A stretch of 64,000 bases of DNA, from the NCBI GenBank assembly GCA_003052455.1, contig QAPD01000026.1:1-64000 (forward strand), read 5' to 3'. Origin of the DNA: Sphaerisporangium cinnabarinum. GTDB lineage: Bacteria; Actinomycetota; Actinomycetes; Actinomycetales; Cellulomonadaceae. The notes beneath the pieces were generated by a model. The model did no database searches and was not told the DNA's origin. It saw nothing but the letters and a program-made list of their open reading frames with translations. Below are positions 35,401 through 44,015 of the stretch, piece after piece; position 1 is the first letter of the stretch; the number at the start of each line of letters is the position of its first letter. A program made the translations under genes and the position numbers.

Positions 35401-36110
35401 GCGAACGACTGCCCGAGGCTCGTGCGCAGGTCGTCCCGCGCCGCGACGGACTCCTCGAACGCCGCGGCGTGGTCGGTCCACGCCATCTCCTCGATGACCT
35501 TGCGACGCGCGATCTCGCCCAGCATCGGGCGCACGATGAACCACGCGACGGCCCCCAGGACCGGGAACAGGATCCACGCCGGCCACCAGGTCAGGCCCGC
35601 GACGACCCACATCGGCAGCACGCCGACGACCGTGCGTCCCGCGCCCCACAGCTGGCGGCGCACGAGCGTGCCGACGGCGTGCGTGTCGTCGTCGACGCGG
35701 TCGAGCACCTCGCCGACCGCCTGCTCCGTGAGCGTGGCGAGCGGCTGGTGCAGCGCCGCGGTGAGGAGGTCGCCGCGCAGGCGGCCCTCGGCGCGGTCGA
35801 CCACGCCCGCCCACACGACCTGGCCGACGGTGTCGAGCAGCGCCGCGCCGACGACGCACGCGGCGAGGAGCTGGAGCGTCGCCGTCGTCGGGTCCTCGGC
35901 GAGCCACCCGGCGATGACCGTGCCCAGCGCGGCGCCGACCGCGCCCACGGCGAGCGCGAGCAGCGCGACGACGGCCTGCGGCCCGCGCAGCCGGCGCCAG
36001 TCCAGGCGGCGGGCCGGGTCGGGTGGGCGCGGGGCGCTGGCCGACGGCGCGGCGTGCGGGTCGGACGGGGGGTTCGTGGGCTGCTCGGTCGGCAGGGAGG
36101 CGTCGATCAT
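32466..36110 (-). CDS. Fused full-length ABC exporter with one degenerate ATP site
   Basis: This 1214-residue protein consists of two complete ABC-exporter halves in one chain. TMD1 is about 45-330. NBD1 has Walker A GRTGSGKST (385-393), signature LSAGE (488-492) and Walker B with Asp512-Glu513. A charged linker lies at about 590-650 and TMD2 at about 660-960. NBD2 has P-loop GQVGAGKSS, signature LSGGQ (1123-1127) and Walker B LLLADD (Asp1147-Asp1148), where the catalytic Glu is Asp. The switch His of NBD2 is replaced by Ser1177, while NBD1 keeps AHRL. This is the asymmetry of heterodimeric exporters: one consensus site (NBD1 Walker with NBD2 signature) and one degenerate site. The substrate is unknown. 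TAGGGT (36125-36120) is 9 nt before the ATG. Confidence 0.9.
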   Translation of the reverse strand: MIDASLPTEQPTNPPSDPHAAPSASAPRPPDPARRLDWRRLRGPQAVVALLALAVGAVGAALGTVIAGWLAEDPTTATLQLLAACVVGAALLDTVGQVVWAGVVDRAEGRLRGDLLTAALHQPLATLTEQAVGEVLDRVDDDTHAVGTLVRRQLWGAGRTVVGVLPMWVVAGLTWWPAWILFPVLGAVAWFIVRPMLGEIARRKVIEEMAWTDHAAAFEESVAARDDLRTSLGQSFAIRRLAERSARVHRKFEAVLVVEARMLRRAGLVLASLLAGVAVAGAALAADGDLGVDRLVTLFLVTALFVGQVDNLVHHLPDIQEGLGALTRIRQMLAVEPEPTGGRTLPAGPVGIEVRDLHFSYAEGTFALDGVDLHVPAGETVALVGRTGSGKSTLASLLSRAVEPPRGAVLVGGVDVRDLDLQALRAAVGVVTQRTEILAGTLAENVALFADVPRSDVEAAVRELRLDDWVAGLPDGLDTLLGPGGTSLSAGEEQLVAFARLLVRDVQVVVLDEATARMDPLTEARVVAASERLLAGRTGVLVAHRLTTIERAGLLAVLDHGRVVQQGERAALAHAPGPYRDLLAASVAQDGGPRADDVDDLAPGATAPALVPGPSVRATEGHDEDGTRASAAAPASDAVGGRRRRGEPPVLDDPGDGPSLARGVAHALFVRPAWGVVGAVLFLVTSLVSAQGAVTGFLWGQAVQDLDSGFPARQLVPLAVLLVVAPLCLAWALYVYPRWWVEVLLRVRMAVMAGQTRQHRLTATPPGEVVARAMDADRFVRYADRWVDFVNGLVIAGVTALLSRSWLAGAVLLAVMVVSAAASALGRPIAGRSATRSSAARARFGRALVSALDSARTVKLAARTPQVHAHLREVDDGRVRAAVFEHRVQAALDGVPLVMIQLGVVAAWAGLLTGTWDLATALLVANAVTGFGWFGVVAGAVVTEAPGTRSWQRATSRFAAGTDLMDLPPGVDLLTGAAPTPDPGPRRPLERIDLDGVTALHDDGTIGVQDVDLSVARGELVLLLGQVGAGKSSLLSALAGLMEHTGRIRWNGTDVVDAQTFLRPGQVAHVAQVPRVLSGTFADNVRLGHERDVHGPVAAARLERDVVEAGGHEALVGHRGVRLSGGQVQRLALARALATDAELLLADDVSSALDAATEIELWESLRERGTTVVGSTSKRAALARADRVVVLDEGRVAAVGPWAELASRWGHLAG

Positions 36111-36225
36111 GGCCCCACGACCCTACGGCGACCCACCCCCGCCGACGCAGGGATTTTCGCTCCCCGCAGCCCCTGACCGGCCCGGTCGGGCGCGGGGACG
36201 ACCCGGGACGGCTCGGGGACGCAGC

Positions 36226-36256
36226 GCGGCCCGGGTCCCTGGGGGACCCGGGCCGC
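36226..36256 (-). terminator. Hairpin terminator after mdh
   Basis: A 14-bp GC-rich stem (GCGGCCCGGGTCCC with GGGACCCGGGCCGC) lies 12 bp beyond the mdh stop. Confidence 0.7.
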
Positions 36257-36267
36257 GACGGTGAGGC

Positions 36268-37395
<1,128 letters not shown>

Positions 37396-38613
37396 TCAGC
37401 CCAGGCGCGCCTTGAGGTTCTCGTCGAGCGCGGCGAGGAAGTCCTCCGTCGTCAGCCACTCCTGGTCCGGGCCGATGAGGAGCGCGAGGTCCTTCGTCAT
37501 CTTGCCGGACTCGACCGTCTTGATGACGACGTCCTCGAGCGTCTGCGCGAACTCGGTCACCTCGGGCGTGCCGTCGAGCTTGCCGCGGTGCATGAGGCCA
37601 CGGGTCCACGCGAAGATCGACGCGATCGGGTTCGTCGACGTCGGCTTGCCCTGCTGGTGCTGGCGGTAGTGACGCGTCACGGTGCCGTGCGCGGCCTCGG
37701 CCTCGACGGTCTGGCCGTCCGGGGTCATGAGGACCGACGTCATGAGGCCGAGCGAGCCGAAGCCCTGCGCGACGGTGTCGGACTGCACGTCGCCGTCGTA
37801 GTTCTTGCAGGCCCAGACGTAGCCGCCCTCCCACTTCATGGCCGAGGCGACCATGTCGTCGATGAGGCGGTGCTCGTACGTGAGGCCCTTCGCGGCGAAC
37901 GCCTCGGCGAACTCGGCGTCGAACACCTCCTGGAAGATGTCCTTGAAGGCGCCGTCGTAGGCCTTGAGGATCGTGTTCTTCGTCGAGAGGTACACGGGGT
38001 ACTCGCGCTGGAGGCCGTACGCGAACGAGGCGCGCGCGAAGTCGCGGATCGACTCGTTGAAGTTGTACATGCCCATCGCGACGCCGCCCTCCTCGGGCAT
38101 GGTCACGACCTCGAACTTCTGGGCCTCGGAGCCGTCGGCCGGCTCGAACGTCATCGTGATCTTGCCCGGGCCGGGGACCTTGAAGTTGGTCGACTTGTAC
38201 TGGTCGCCGTGGGCGTGACGGCCGATGATGATCGGCTTGTTCCAGCCCGGCACGAGGCGCGGGATGTTGGAGATGATGATCGGTTCGCGGAAGACGACGC
38301 CACCGAGGATGTTGCGGATCGTGCCGTTCGGCGAGACCCACATCTTCTTCAGGCCGAACTCCTCGACGCGCGCCTCGTCGGGCGTGATCGTCGCGCACTT
38401 GACGCCGACGTTGTACTGCTTGATCGCGTGCGCGGCGTCGATCGTGACCTGGTCGTCGGTCGCGTCGCGGTTCTGGATCGACAGGTCGTAGTACTTGAGG
38501 TCCACGTCGAGGTACGGGTGGATGAGGCGGTCCTTGATGAACTGCCAGATGATGCGCGTCATCTCGTCGCCGTCGAGCTCGACGACCGGGTTGACGACCT
38601 TGATCTTGCCCAT
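37396..38613 (-). CDS. icd: NADP-dependent isocitrate dehydrogenase
   Basis: This 405-residue homodimeric-type enzyme (not the 740-residue monomeric type) oxidises isocitrate to 2-oxoglutarate. It has the N-terminal [13 protein letters not shown], the substrate loop with [12 protein letters not shown], the metal-binding [25 protein letters not shown] segment, and the cofactor region [17 protein letters not shown]. The last is typical of NADP enzymes. ATG 38613 gives the conserved MGKIKV start. Its promoter region carries a TACCCT -10 (38728-38723) and a 14-bp motif shared with sucC. Confidence 0.96.
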   Translation of the reverse strand: MGKIKVVNPVVELDGDEMTRIIWQFIKDRLIHPYLDVDLKYYDLSIQNRDATDDQVTIDAAHAIKQYNVGVKCATITPDEARVEEFGLKKMWVSPNGTIRNILGGVVFREPIIISNIPRLVPGWNKPIIIGRHAHGDQYKSTNFKVPGPGKITMTFEPADGSEAQKFEVVTMPEEGGVAMGMYNFNESIRDFARASFAYGLQREYPVYLSTKNTILKAYDGAFKDIFQEVFDAEFAEAFAAKGLTYEHRLIDDMVASAMKWEGGYVWACKNYDGDVQSDTVAQGFGSLGLMTSVLMTPDGQTVEAEAAHGTVTRHYRQHQQGKPTSTNPIASIFAWTRGLMHRGKLDGTPEVTEFAQTLEDVVIKTVESGKMTKDLALLIGPDQEWLTTEDFLAALDENLKARLG

Positions 38614-38987
38614 GCGCAGATCGCTCCAACTGTCGGGGACTGGAGCCCCCGGGTGTCGGACGGCGACCGTGCGGCCCGTGGGCCCGGTCCGTCGCACACG
38701 AGGGCGTTGCTGACCGCGGTCCAGGGTACTCGACTTCTCGACGTCAAGATACTTTGTCGGCCCCCGGCGACCGCGTTCGGATCGTGAGACCGGGCGTCCG
38801 TTCTCAGGTGCAGCACCGCAGATCTCCACGCATCTCCCGGGTGGTGGTGGCAAGATGCCCCCAGATGCCGGAATGGCCGGGCACTCGGTCAGGCATCGTG
38901 CCGTCGTCCCGACGGCCCGCCGGTGCCGCACCGTGGCACACCGGGCCGGGACTGCCCGAAGTTCCCACCGAACCAGACAGGATCATC
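38614..38987. other. 374-bp intergenic region between divergent icd and MIP channel genes
   Basis: No gene is supported here. On the icd side it holds a -10 (TACCCT, minus strand 38728-38723), the shared 14-bp motif (38736-38749) and a leader of about 105 nt. On the MIP side I see AGGAT seven bases before the ATG but no clear promoter. TACTTT at 38750-38755 on the plus strand is a weak -10 candidate. Confidence 0.5.
38736..38749. promoter_or_regulatory. TCTCGACGTCAAGA motif in the icd promoter
   Basis: This imperfect palindrome lies 7 bp upstream of the icd -10, where a repressor would block the -35/spacer region. The sucC leader holds TCTCGACATCAAGA (13 of 14 identical, same orientation). 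Co-regulation of the two TCA genes is inferred; the factor is unknown. Confidence 0.5.
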
Positions 38988-40058
38988 ATGTCCCAGGACA
39001 CCACCGCTCCCGGCGCACCGGAGGGCTACGTCGACGACGCGCGCCTCGCGCCGACCGAGGCCGTCGCTGTCGTCCAGCCCAGCCTCCTCGCGCGCCTCGG
39101 CGCCGAGGTCTTCGGCACGTTCTTCCTCGTCCTCGCGATCATCGGTGTGGCGCTGTACACCTTCGTCAGCCAGCAGAACGCCCTCGCGGTCGCTCTCGCG
39201 GGCGGCCTCGCGCTGCTCGCCGGCGCCGCCGCCGTCGGCAACGTCTCCGGCGGCCACTTCAACCCGGCGGTGACGCTCGGCGCCGCCATCGGCGGCCGCA
39301 CCGCATGGCGCGACGTGCTGCCCTACTGGGTCGCGCAGCTCGTCGGCGCCCTCCTCGCGGGCCTCGTCCTGCTCGCCACCGTCCCGAACTCGCTGCCGGC
39401 GCTCGTCGGGCAGGAGGGCCGCGGCGGCCTCTTCGTGTCGACCGCGAACGGCTACGGGGACTTCTCGTCCCTCTCCACGGCGTCGCAGGGCGGCACCGAG
39501 TTCGGGCTGCTCGCCGCGCTGCTCATCGAGACCATCGCGACCGCGGTCTTCGTCGGCGTGATCCTCGGCGTGACCGACAAGCGCGCGACCGTGCAGTACG
39601 CGCCGGTCGTCATCGGCCTCACCCTCACCGCCCTGATCCTCGTCGCGGTGCCCGTCACGAACGCGTCGCTCAACCCGGCGCGCTCCATGGCGTCGGCCGT
39701 GTTCGCGGGCGACGGGGACCTGTGGAAGCAGCAGTGGGTCTTCTGGGTCGCGCCGCTCCTCGGCGCCGCGATCGCGGGCCTCTTCTACCGCGCGTTCGCG
39801 TTCGCCCCGAAGCAGGACGACCTGCTCGGCGAGGACCACGTCGTCACGCTGACCGAGGCCGAGGTCGCCGGCGGTGCCGGGAGCGCGGTCGGCGCCGGTG
39901 CGGGCGCGGCCGTCGCCGGGGCCGGCGCAGGCACCGTCGTCGAGGAGGCGGTCGTCGTCACGGACGAGAACGGTGACGTGGTCGCGGTCGAGGAGGTCGT
40001 CGAGACGGACGACCCCGACGCCCCGGCCCCCGGTGAGGGCACGGCCCCGCGGGCCTGA
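38988..40058 (+). CDS. MIP family aquaporin/aquaglyceroporin
   Basis: This 356-residue protein has six transmembrane helices (about residues 35-265) and both half-helix motifs, NPAVTL (near residue 86) and NPARSM (near residue 228). A long acidic and Ala/Gly-rich cytoplasmic tail follows (about 275-356; many Glu and Asp) that lies beyond the usual family length. It passes water and possibly glycerol or other small solutes; no glp genes are adjacent. The N-terminal 30 residues are an extra soluble tail. AGGA lies about 7 nt before the ATG. A bidirectional hairpin follows. Confidence 0.92.
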   Translation: MSQDTTAPGAPEGYVDDARLAPTEAVAVVQPSLLARLGAEVFGTFFLVLAIIGVALYTFVSQQNALAVALAGGLALLAGAAAVGNVSGGHFNPAVTLGAAIGGRTAWRDVLPYWVAQLVGALLAGLVLLATVPNSLPALVGQEGRGGLFVSTANGYGDFSSLSTASQGGTEFGLLAALLIETIATAVFVGVILGVTDKRATVQYAPVVIGLTLTALILVAVPVTNASLNPARSMASAVFAGDGDLWKQQWVFWVAPLLGAAIAGLFYRAFAFAPKQDDLLGEDHVVTLTEAEVAGGAGSAVGAGAGAAVAGAGAGTVVEEAVVVTDENGDVVAVEEVVETDDPDAPAPGEGTAPRA

Positions 40059-40075
40059 CCCTTTCTCGCACGCCC

Positions 40076-40111
40076 GACGGGCCCGGACCGCGCACGCGGT
40101 CCGGGCCCGTC
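40076..40111. terminator. Bidirectional hairpin between MIP channel and DUF3017 genes
   Basis: Perfect arms GACGGGCCCGGACCGCG and CGCGGTCCGGGCCCGTC (17 bp, 2-nt loop) follow the channel gene by 17 bp. DUF3017 converges from the other side. Confidence 0.7.
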
Positions 40112-40212
40112 GTCGTGCGGGTCTCGTCGTGCAGGTCTCGCCGCGCGGGTCTCCCGGCGTGCGGGGCGCACGTCGCGCGGGCCGCACGTCGGCCGCGCCC
40201 CGCGCGGGGACG

Positions 40213-40644
40213 TCAGAGCTCGCCCTGGTCCAGGCTCAGCGCGAGGAACGCCATGACCGCGGCGGGCGCGAGGAAGAAGAAGACGTCGAGCCCGCGCGAC
40301 CGGACGGTGATGCCGACCGGGCCGGGGCCCGGGATCGCCGCGCGGCACACGCCCGCGACGGCGAGCAGCCCGGAGAGCGCGAAGCAGCCCGCCCGCGCAC
40401 CGGCGAGGACGGCCACGACCGTGGCGACGGCGACACCCGCGAGGACCAGCCACATCGCGGGCTGGCGGGACGGCGCGAGGCTCGCGGGCGGCTCGGGCAC
40501 CGGGGGCGGGGTCGCGTCGTCGGGCACCGGAGCACCCTCGGGAGCCGTCCCGTCGCCGGTCTCGTCGTCCACGTGGTGCCACACCGGCACGAGCGTCGCG
40601 CGTGGCCGGTGCCGCGTCCCCCCGTCCGCGGTGACGTCGCTCAC
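40213..40644 (-). CDS. DUF3017-family small membrane protein
   Basis: This 143-residue protein has a soluble Pro-rich N terminus (about residues 1-60) followed by three hydrophobic segments (about 62-80, 84-103 and 115-137). It ends in a short acidic tail. The pattern (GPGPVGITVRSRGLDVFFF between helices 2 and 3) matches DUF3017, a small actinobacterial membrane family that I recall near folD, purH and mdh in Streptomyces; all three are in this window. Function is unknown. GTG 40644 has an AAGG 9 nt upstream. A TAGGCT -10 (40674-40669) lies back to back with the -10 of the divergent oxidoreductase. Confidence 0.75.
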   Translation of the reverse strand: MSDVTADGGTRHRPRATLVPVWHHVDDETGDGTAPEGAPVPDDATPPPVPEPPASLAPSRQPAMWLVLAGVAVATVVAVLAGARAGCFALSGLLAVAGVCRAAIPGPGPVGITVRSRGLDVFFFLAPAAVMAFLALSLDQGEL

Positions 40645-40698
40645 GCTGCTGCACCTTCCACGCCCGGAAGCCTACCGTCGTGCCCTAGCGTGACGTGC

Positions 40699-42102
40699 AT
40701 GCCGTCCGTCGTGCCGCCGGTCCCGTCCGCTCCCCCCGCCACCTCGGCCCACCCCGCGACCGGCCCTGCGGCCGACCCCGCGACCGGCCCGGCGACCACG
40801 CGCCACGACGGCGGGCCGCCGTCGTCCGTGGTCGTCGTCGGCGCCGGGCTCGCAGGCGCCCAGGCGCTCGCCGCGCTCCGCCGCCGCGGCTACACCGGGC
40901 GCGTCACGCTGCTCGGCGCGGAGGGCGTGCCGCCGTACGACCGCCCGCCCCTGTCGAAGGAGCTCCTCAGCCGGCCCTCCCCCGCGTGGCTCGCCGACGA
41001 CCTCGGGGTGGACGTCGACGCGCTCGCCGACGACGTCCGCCTTGCCGACCCGGCCGTGCGCCTCGAGCGGACCGGGGCAACCGACGCTCCCGGCTGGTCC
41101 GTCGAGACGCGGTCGGGCGACCGCCTCGTCGCCGACGCCGTCGTGCTCGCGGTCGGCTCCGTGCCCGTGCGGCCGCGTGGCTGGGAGCACGCGCGCGTGC
41201 TCCACACCGCGGCCGACGCCGACGCCCTGCGCGCGGCGCTCCGGCCGGGCCTGCGCCTCGTCCTCGTCGGGGCCGGGTGGATCGGCGCGGAGCTCGCCGG
41301 GGTCGCGGCGGGCGCCGGGGCGCACGTCACCGTCGTCGAGGCCGCGGGCGCGCCGCTGCACCGCCAGCTCGGCCCGGAGGTCGGGGCGCACCTCGCGCCC
41401 TGGTACGCGGCCGCGGGTGCCGAGCTCGTCACCGGCGCCACCGTCGCGGAGGTCCGGCCCGACGGCGTCCGGCTCGCCGACGGCCGCGAGCTGCCGGCCG
41501 ACGTCGTGCTCGCCGCCGTGGGCGCCCGCCCCGCCACCGACTGGCTCGACGGCGTCGTGCCCCGCGACGCGCGCGGCGGCGTCCCCGTGGACGCGGACGG
41601 CGCCGTGCCGGGGCTGCCCGGCCTCTGGGCGGTCGGCGACTGCGCCAACCGCGACCACCCCGTGCTCGGTCCCGTGCCCGGCGGGCACTGGTCGGCGGCC
41701 CTCCACGACCCCGACGCGACCGTCGCGGCGCTGCTCGGCGACGACGGCGACCGGGCCGCGCACGCGCCGTACGTGTTCTCCCAGCAGCTCGGGCACGACC
41801 TCGCGCTGTTCGGGGTGCCCGCCGAGGGCGACGAGGTCGTGCTGCGCGGCGACCCCGCGGGCGGCGCCACCGGCCACGAGGGCTGGGCCGCGTTCTACCT
41901 CGCGCCCGCGGCGCGCTCCGGACCCGGCGCCCCCGCCGCCGACCCGGCCGCCCGGGTCACCGACGTCCGGGCCGTGCTCCTGGTCGACTCGCCGCGCGAC
42001 GTCGGCCCCGTGCGCAAGGCGATGAACCGGACGGGCCGCCTGCGCGTCGACCTCGACGTCGCGCTCGACCCGGCCGGGCGCCTGCGCGACGCCCTCGCCT
42101 GA
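40699..42102 (+). CDS. FAD-dependent NAD(P)H oxidoreductase (ferredoxin reductase-like)
   Basis: This 467-residue protein has an FAD dinucleotide fold VVVGAGLAGAQALAALR (about residues 43-60), PPYDRPPLSKELL, and an NAD(P) fold LVLVGAGWIGAELAG (about 190-205). Then come the FAD-ribityl motif WAVGDCAN (Asp near residue 315) and a C-terminal ferredoxin-reductase-type domain (about 350-467). It resembles rhodocoxin/putidaredoxin reductases that feed electrons to ferredoxins. No ferredoxin or P450 is adjacent, so the partner is unknown. The N-terminal 40 residues are a low-complexity Pro/Ala/Thr tail. The ATG follows TAGCGT (40686-40691) by 7 nt, suggesting a leaderless message. Confidence 0.88.
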   Translation: MPSVVPPVPSAPPATSAHPATGPAADPATGPATTRHDGGPPSSVVVVGAGLAGAQALAALRRRGYTGRVTLLGAEGVPPYDRPPLSKELLSRPSPAWLADDLGVDVDALADDVRLADPAVRLERTGATDAPGWSVETRSGDRLVADAVVLAVGSVPVRPRGWEHARVLHTAADADALRAALRPGLRLVLVGAGWIGAELAGVAAGAGAHVTVVEAAGAPLHRQLGPEVGAHLAPWYAAAGAELVTGATVAEVRPDGVRLADGRELPADVVLAAVGARPATDWLDGVVPRDARGGVPVDADGAVPGLPGLWAVGDCANRDHPVLGPVPGGHWSAALHDPDATVAALLGDDGDRAAHAPYVFSQQLGHDLALFGVPAEGDEVVLRGDPAGGATGHEGWAAFYLAPAARSGPGAPAADPAARVTDVRAVLLVDSPRDVGPVRKAMNRTGRLRVDLDVALDPAGRLRDALA

Positions 42103-42130
42103 CGCCCTCGCCCGACCCCCGCGACCCCGA

Positions 42131-42172
42131 GCGCGACGGCCCGCCGGTCCGAGGACCGGCGGGCCGTCGCGC
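42131..42172. terminator. Bidirectional hairpin between the oxidoreductase and purH
   Basis: A 20-bp perfect stem (GCGCGACGGCCCGCCGGTCC and its complement) with a very short loop lies between convergent stops at 42102 and 42180. It is among the strongest hairpins in the window. Confidence 0.75.
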
Positions 42173-42179
42173 AGTCGGG

Positions 42180-43862
42180 TCAGTGCGCGAAGTGACGCGT
42201 CCCCGTGAAGTACATCGTCACGCCCGCGGCGCGGGCGGCCTCGATCACCTCGGCGTCGCGGATCGACCCGCCCGGCGCGACGACGGCGCGCACGCCCGCG
42301 TCGAGCAGGATCTGCAGGCCGTCCGCGAACGGGAAGAACGCGTCGGAGGCCGCGACGGCGCCGCGGGCCCGCTCCTCGCCGTCCGCGAGCGTGTTGGCGC
42401 GCTCGACCGCGAGGCGGCACGAGTCGACGCGGTTGACCTGCCCCATCCCGACCCCGACGGCGGCCCCGTCGCGCGCGAGGAGGATCGCGTTCGACTTCGC
42501 CGCGCGGATCGCGCGCCACGCGAACGCGAGGTCGGCGAGCGTCGCGTCGTCCGCGGCGTCGCCCGTGACGAGCGTCCAGTGCTCGGGCGCGTCGCCGCCG
42601 GTGACGTTCCCCTCGGCGTCGGTCACGACGGCGTCGACCCGGTCCGTGCTCTGCACGAGCAGGCCGCCGCTGACCGGACGGGTCTCGACGGTCGTCGTCG
42701 GCGGGGCGTCGACGACGAGGAGGCGCAGGTTCTTCTTCGCCCGGAGCACCTCGAGCGCGTCCGGCTCGAACCCGGGCGCGACGACCACCTCGGTGAAGAC
42801 GGGCGCGATCTGCTCCGCGGCCGCCCGGGTCACGACGCGGTTCGCGGCGATCACGCCGCCGTAGGCGGAGACCGGGTCGGTCGCGTGGGCGCGCGCGTGC
42901 GCCTCGGCGACGTCGGCACCGACCGCGATGCCGCACGGGTTCGCGTGCTTGATGATCGCGACGGCCGGCTCGTCGTGGTCGTGCGCGGCGCGCCACGCCG
43001 CGTCGGCGTCGACGTAGTTGTTGTAGCTCATCGCCTTGCCGTGGAGCTGCGTGGCCTGGGCGAGCCCCGTCGCGCCGTGGCCGTTCGTGTAGAGCGCGGC
43101 ACGCTGGTGCGGGTTCTCGCCGTACCGGAGCACGTCGGCGCGGTCCCACGTGGCGCCGATCCAGGCCGGGAAGCCCGTGCGCACGGTCTCGCCGTCGGTC
43201 TCGACCGCGTCCGTGGGCGCGACGACGTTGCCCATCCAGGACGCGACGGCGACGTCGTACGTCGCCGTGTGCACGAACGCCGCGGCGGCGAGCGCCTTAC
43301 GCTGCGCGTAGGTGAAGCCGCCCGCCTGCACGGCCGTGACGACGTCGTCGTAGCGGGCGGGGTCGACGACGACCGCGACGCTCGGGTGGTTCTTCGCCGC
43401 GGCGCGGACCATCGACGGGCCGCCGATGTCGATCTGCTCGACGACCTCGTCCGGCCCCGCGCCCGACGCCACGGTCGCGGCGAACGGGTAGAGGTTGACG
43501 ACGACGAGCTCGAACGGCGCGATGCCGAGCTCGTCGAGCTGCGCGAGGTGGTCGGCCTTGCGCGAGTCCGCGAGGATGCCGGCGTGCACGCGCGGGTGGA
43601 GCGTCTTGACGCGGCCCTCGAGGCACTCGGGGAACCCGGTGAGGTCCTCGACCTTCGTCACCGGGACGCCCGCGGCCGCGACCGTCGACGCCGTCGAGCC
43701 GGTCGAGACGAGCTCGACGCCCGCGGCGTGCAGCGCCGTGGCGAGCTCGACGAGACCCGTCTTGTCGTAGACGCTCAGGAGCGCGCGACGCACGGGGCGC
43801 CGCGCGTCGTCGGTGAGCTGGACGTCGGGGGCGGAGGGCACGTGCGGGGCCGGGTGGGACAT
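42180..43862 (-). CDS. purH: Bifunctional AICAR formyltransferase/IMP cyclohydrolase
   Basis: This 560-residue protein catalyses the last two steps of IMP synthesis. The N-terminal MGS-like cyclohydrolase domain (about residues 25-170) shows [30 protein letters not shown] and [14 protein letters not shown]. The C-terminal transformylase (about 180-560) includes [27 protein letters not shown], the catalytic IIKHANPCG (Lys-His) and FFPFADG. It starts at ATG 43862, with a ZTP riboswitch in the leader. That fits, because ZMP (AICAR) is the substrate of this enzyme. purN lies 2.4 kb upstream in the same direction, separated by an MFS/ArsR pair. Confidence 0.97.
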   Translation of the reverse strand: MSHPAPHVPSAPDVQLTDDARRPVRRALLSVYDKTGLVELATALHAAGVELVSTGSTASTVAAAGVPVTKVEDLTGFPECLEGRVKTLHPRVHAGILADSRKADHLAQLDELGIAPFELVVVNLYPFAATVASGAGPDEVVEQIDIGGPSMVRAAAKNHPSVAVVVDPARYDDVVTAVQAGGFTYAQRKALAAAAFVHTATYDVAVASWMGNVVAPTDAVETDGETVRTGFPAWIGATWDRADVLRYGENPHQRAALYTNGHGATGLAQATQLHGKAMSYNNYVDADAAWRAAHDHDEPAVAIIKHANPCGIAVGADVAEAHARAHATDPVSAYGGVIAANRVVTRAAAEQIAPVFTEVVVAPGFEPDALEVLRAKKNLRLLVVDAPPTTTVETRPVSGGLLVQSTDRVDAVVTDAEGNVTGGDAPEHWTLVTGDAADDATLADLAFAWRAIRAAKSNAILLARDGAAVGVGMGQVNRVDSCRLAVERANTLADGEERARGAVAASDAFFPFADGLQILLDAGVRAVVAPGGSIRDAEVIEAARAAGVTMYFTGTRHFAH

Positions 43863-43914
43863 GACGAGGGGCTCCTCTGGGTCGCGGTCGCCGCGCCGGC
43901 GGAGCCGACGCGAG

Positions 43915-44006
43915 TGGCAGAACCCAGGCGCCCAGGCGGTCGACGCTCCAGCAGGTAGATCCGGCCGCTCCCCGGTGGTCGTTCCCACCCTCGCCAGTCG
44001 CGGCCG
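43915..44006 (-). ncRNA. ZTP (pfl) riboswitch upstream of purH
   Basis: On the minus strand the leader reads GCGACTGGCG (near 44001-43992), GGGTGGGAACGACCACCGGGGAGCGG in two conserved blocks, and then CCGCCTGGGCGCCTGGG (43938-43922). These are the two halves of the ZTP aptamer pseudoknot. A TAGACT -10 at 44018-44013 puts the transcript start at the aptamer. GCGCCTGGG duplicates the 3' pairing element and may help form the switch. The class senses ZMP/ZTP. Confidence 0.88.
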
Positions 44007-44015
44007 TCGTCCAGT

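Noticed and set aside
32478-36176. A 1232-codon plus-strand frame opposite the fused ABC exporter
   Set aside because: Shadow frame without motifs; both ABC ATPase domains are read clearly on the minus strand.
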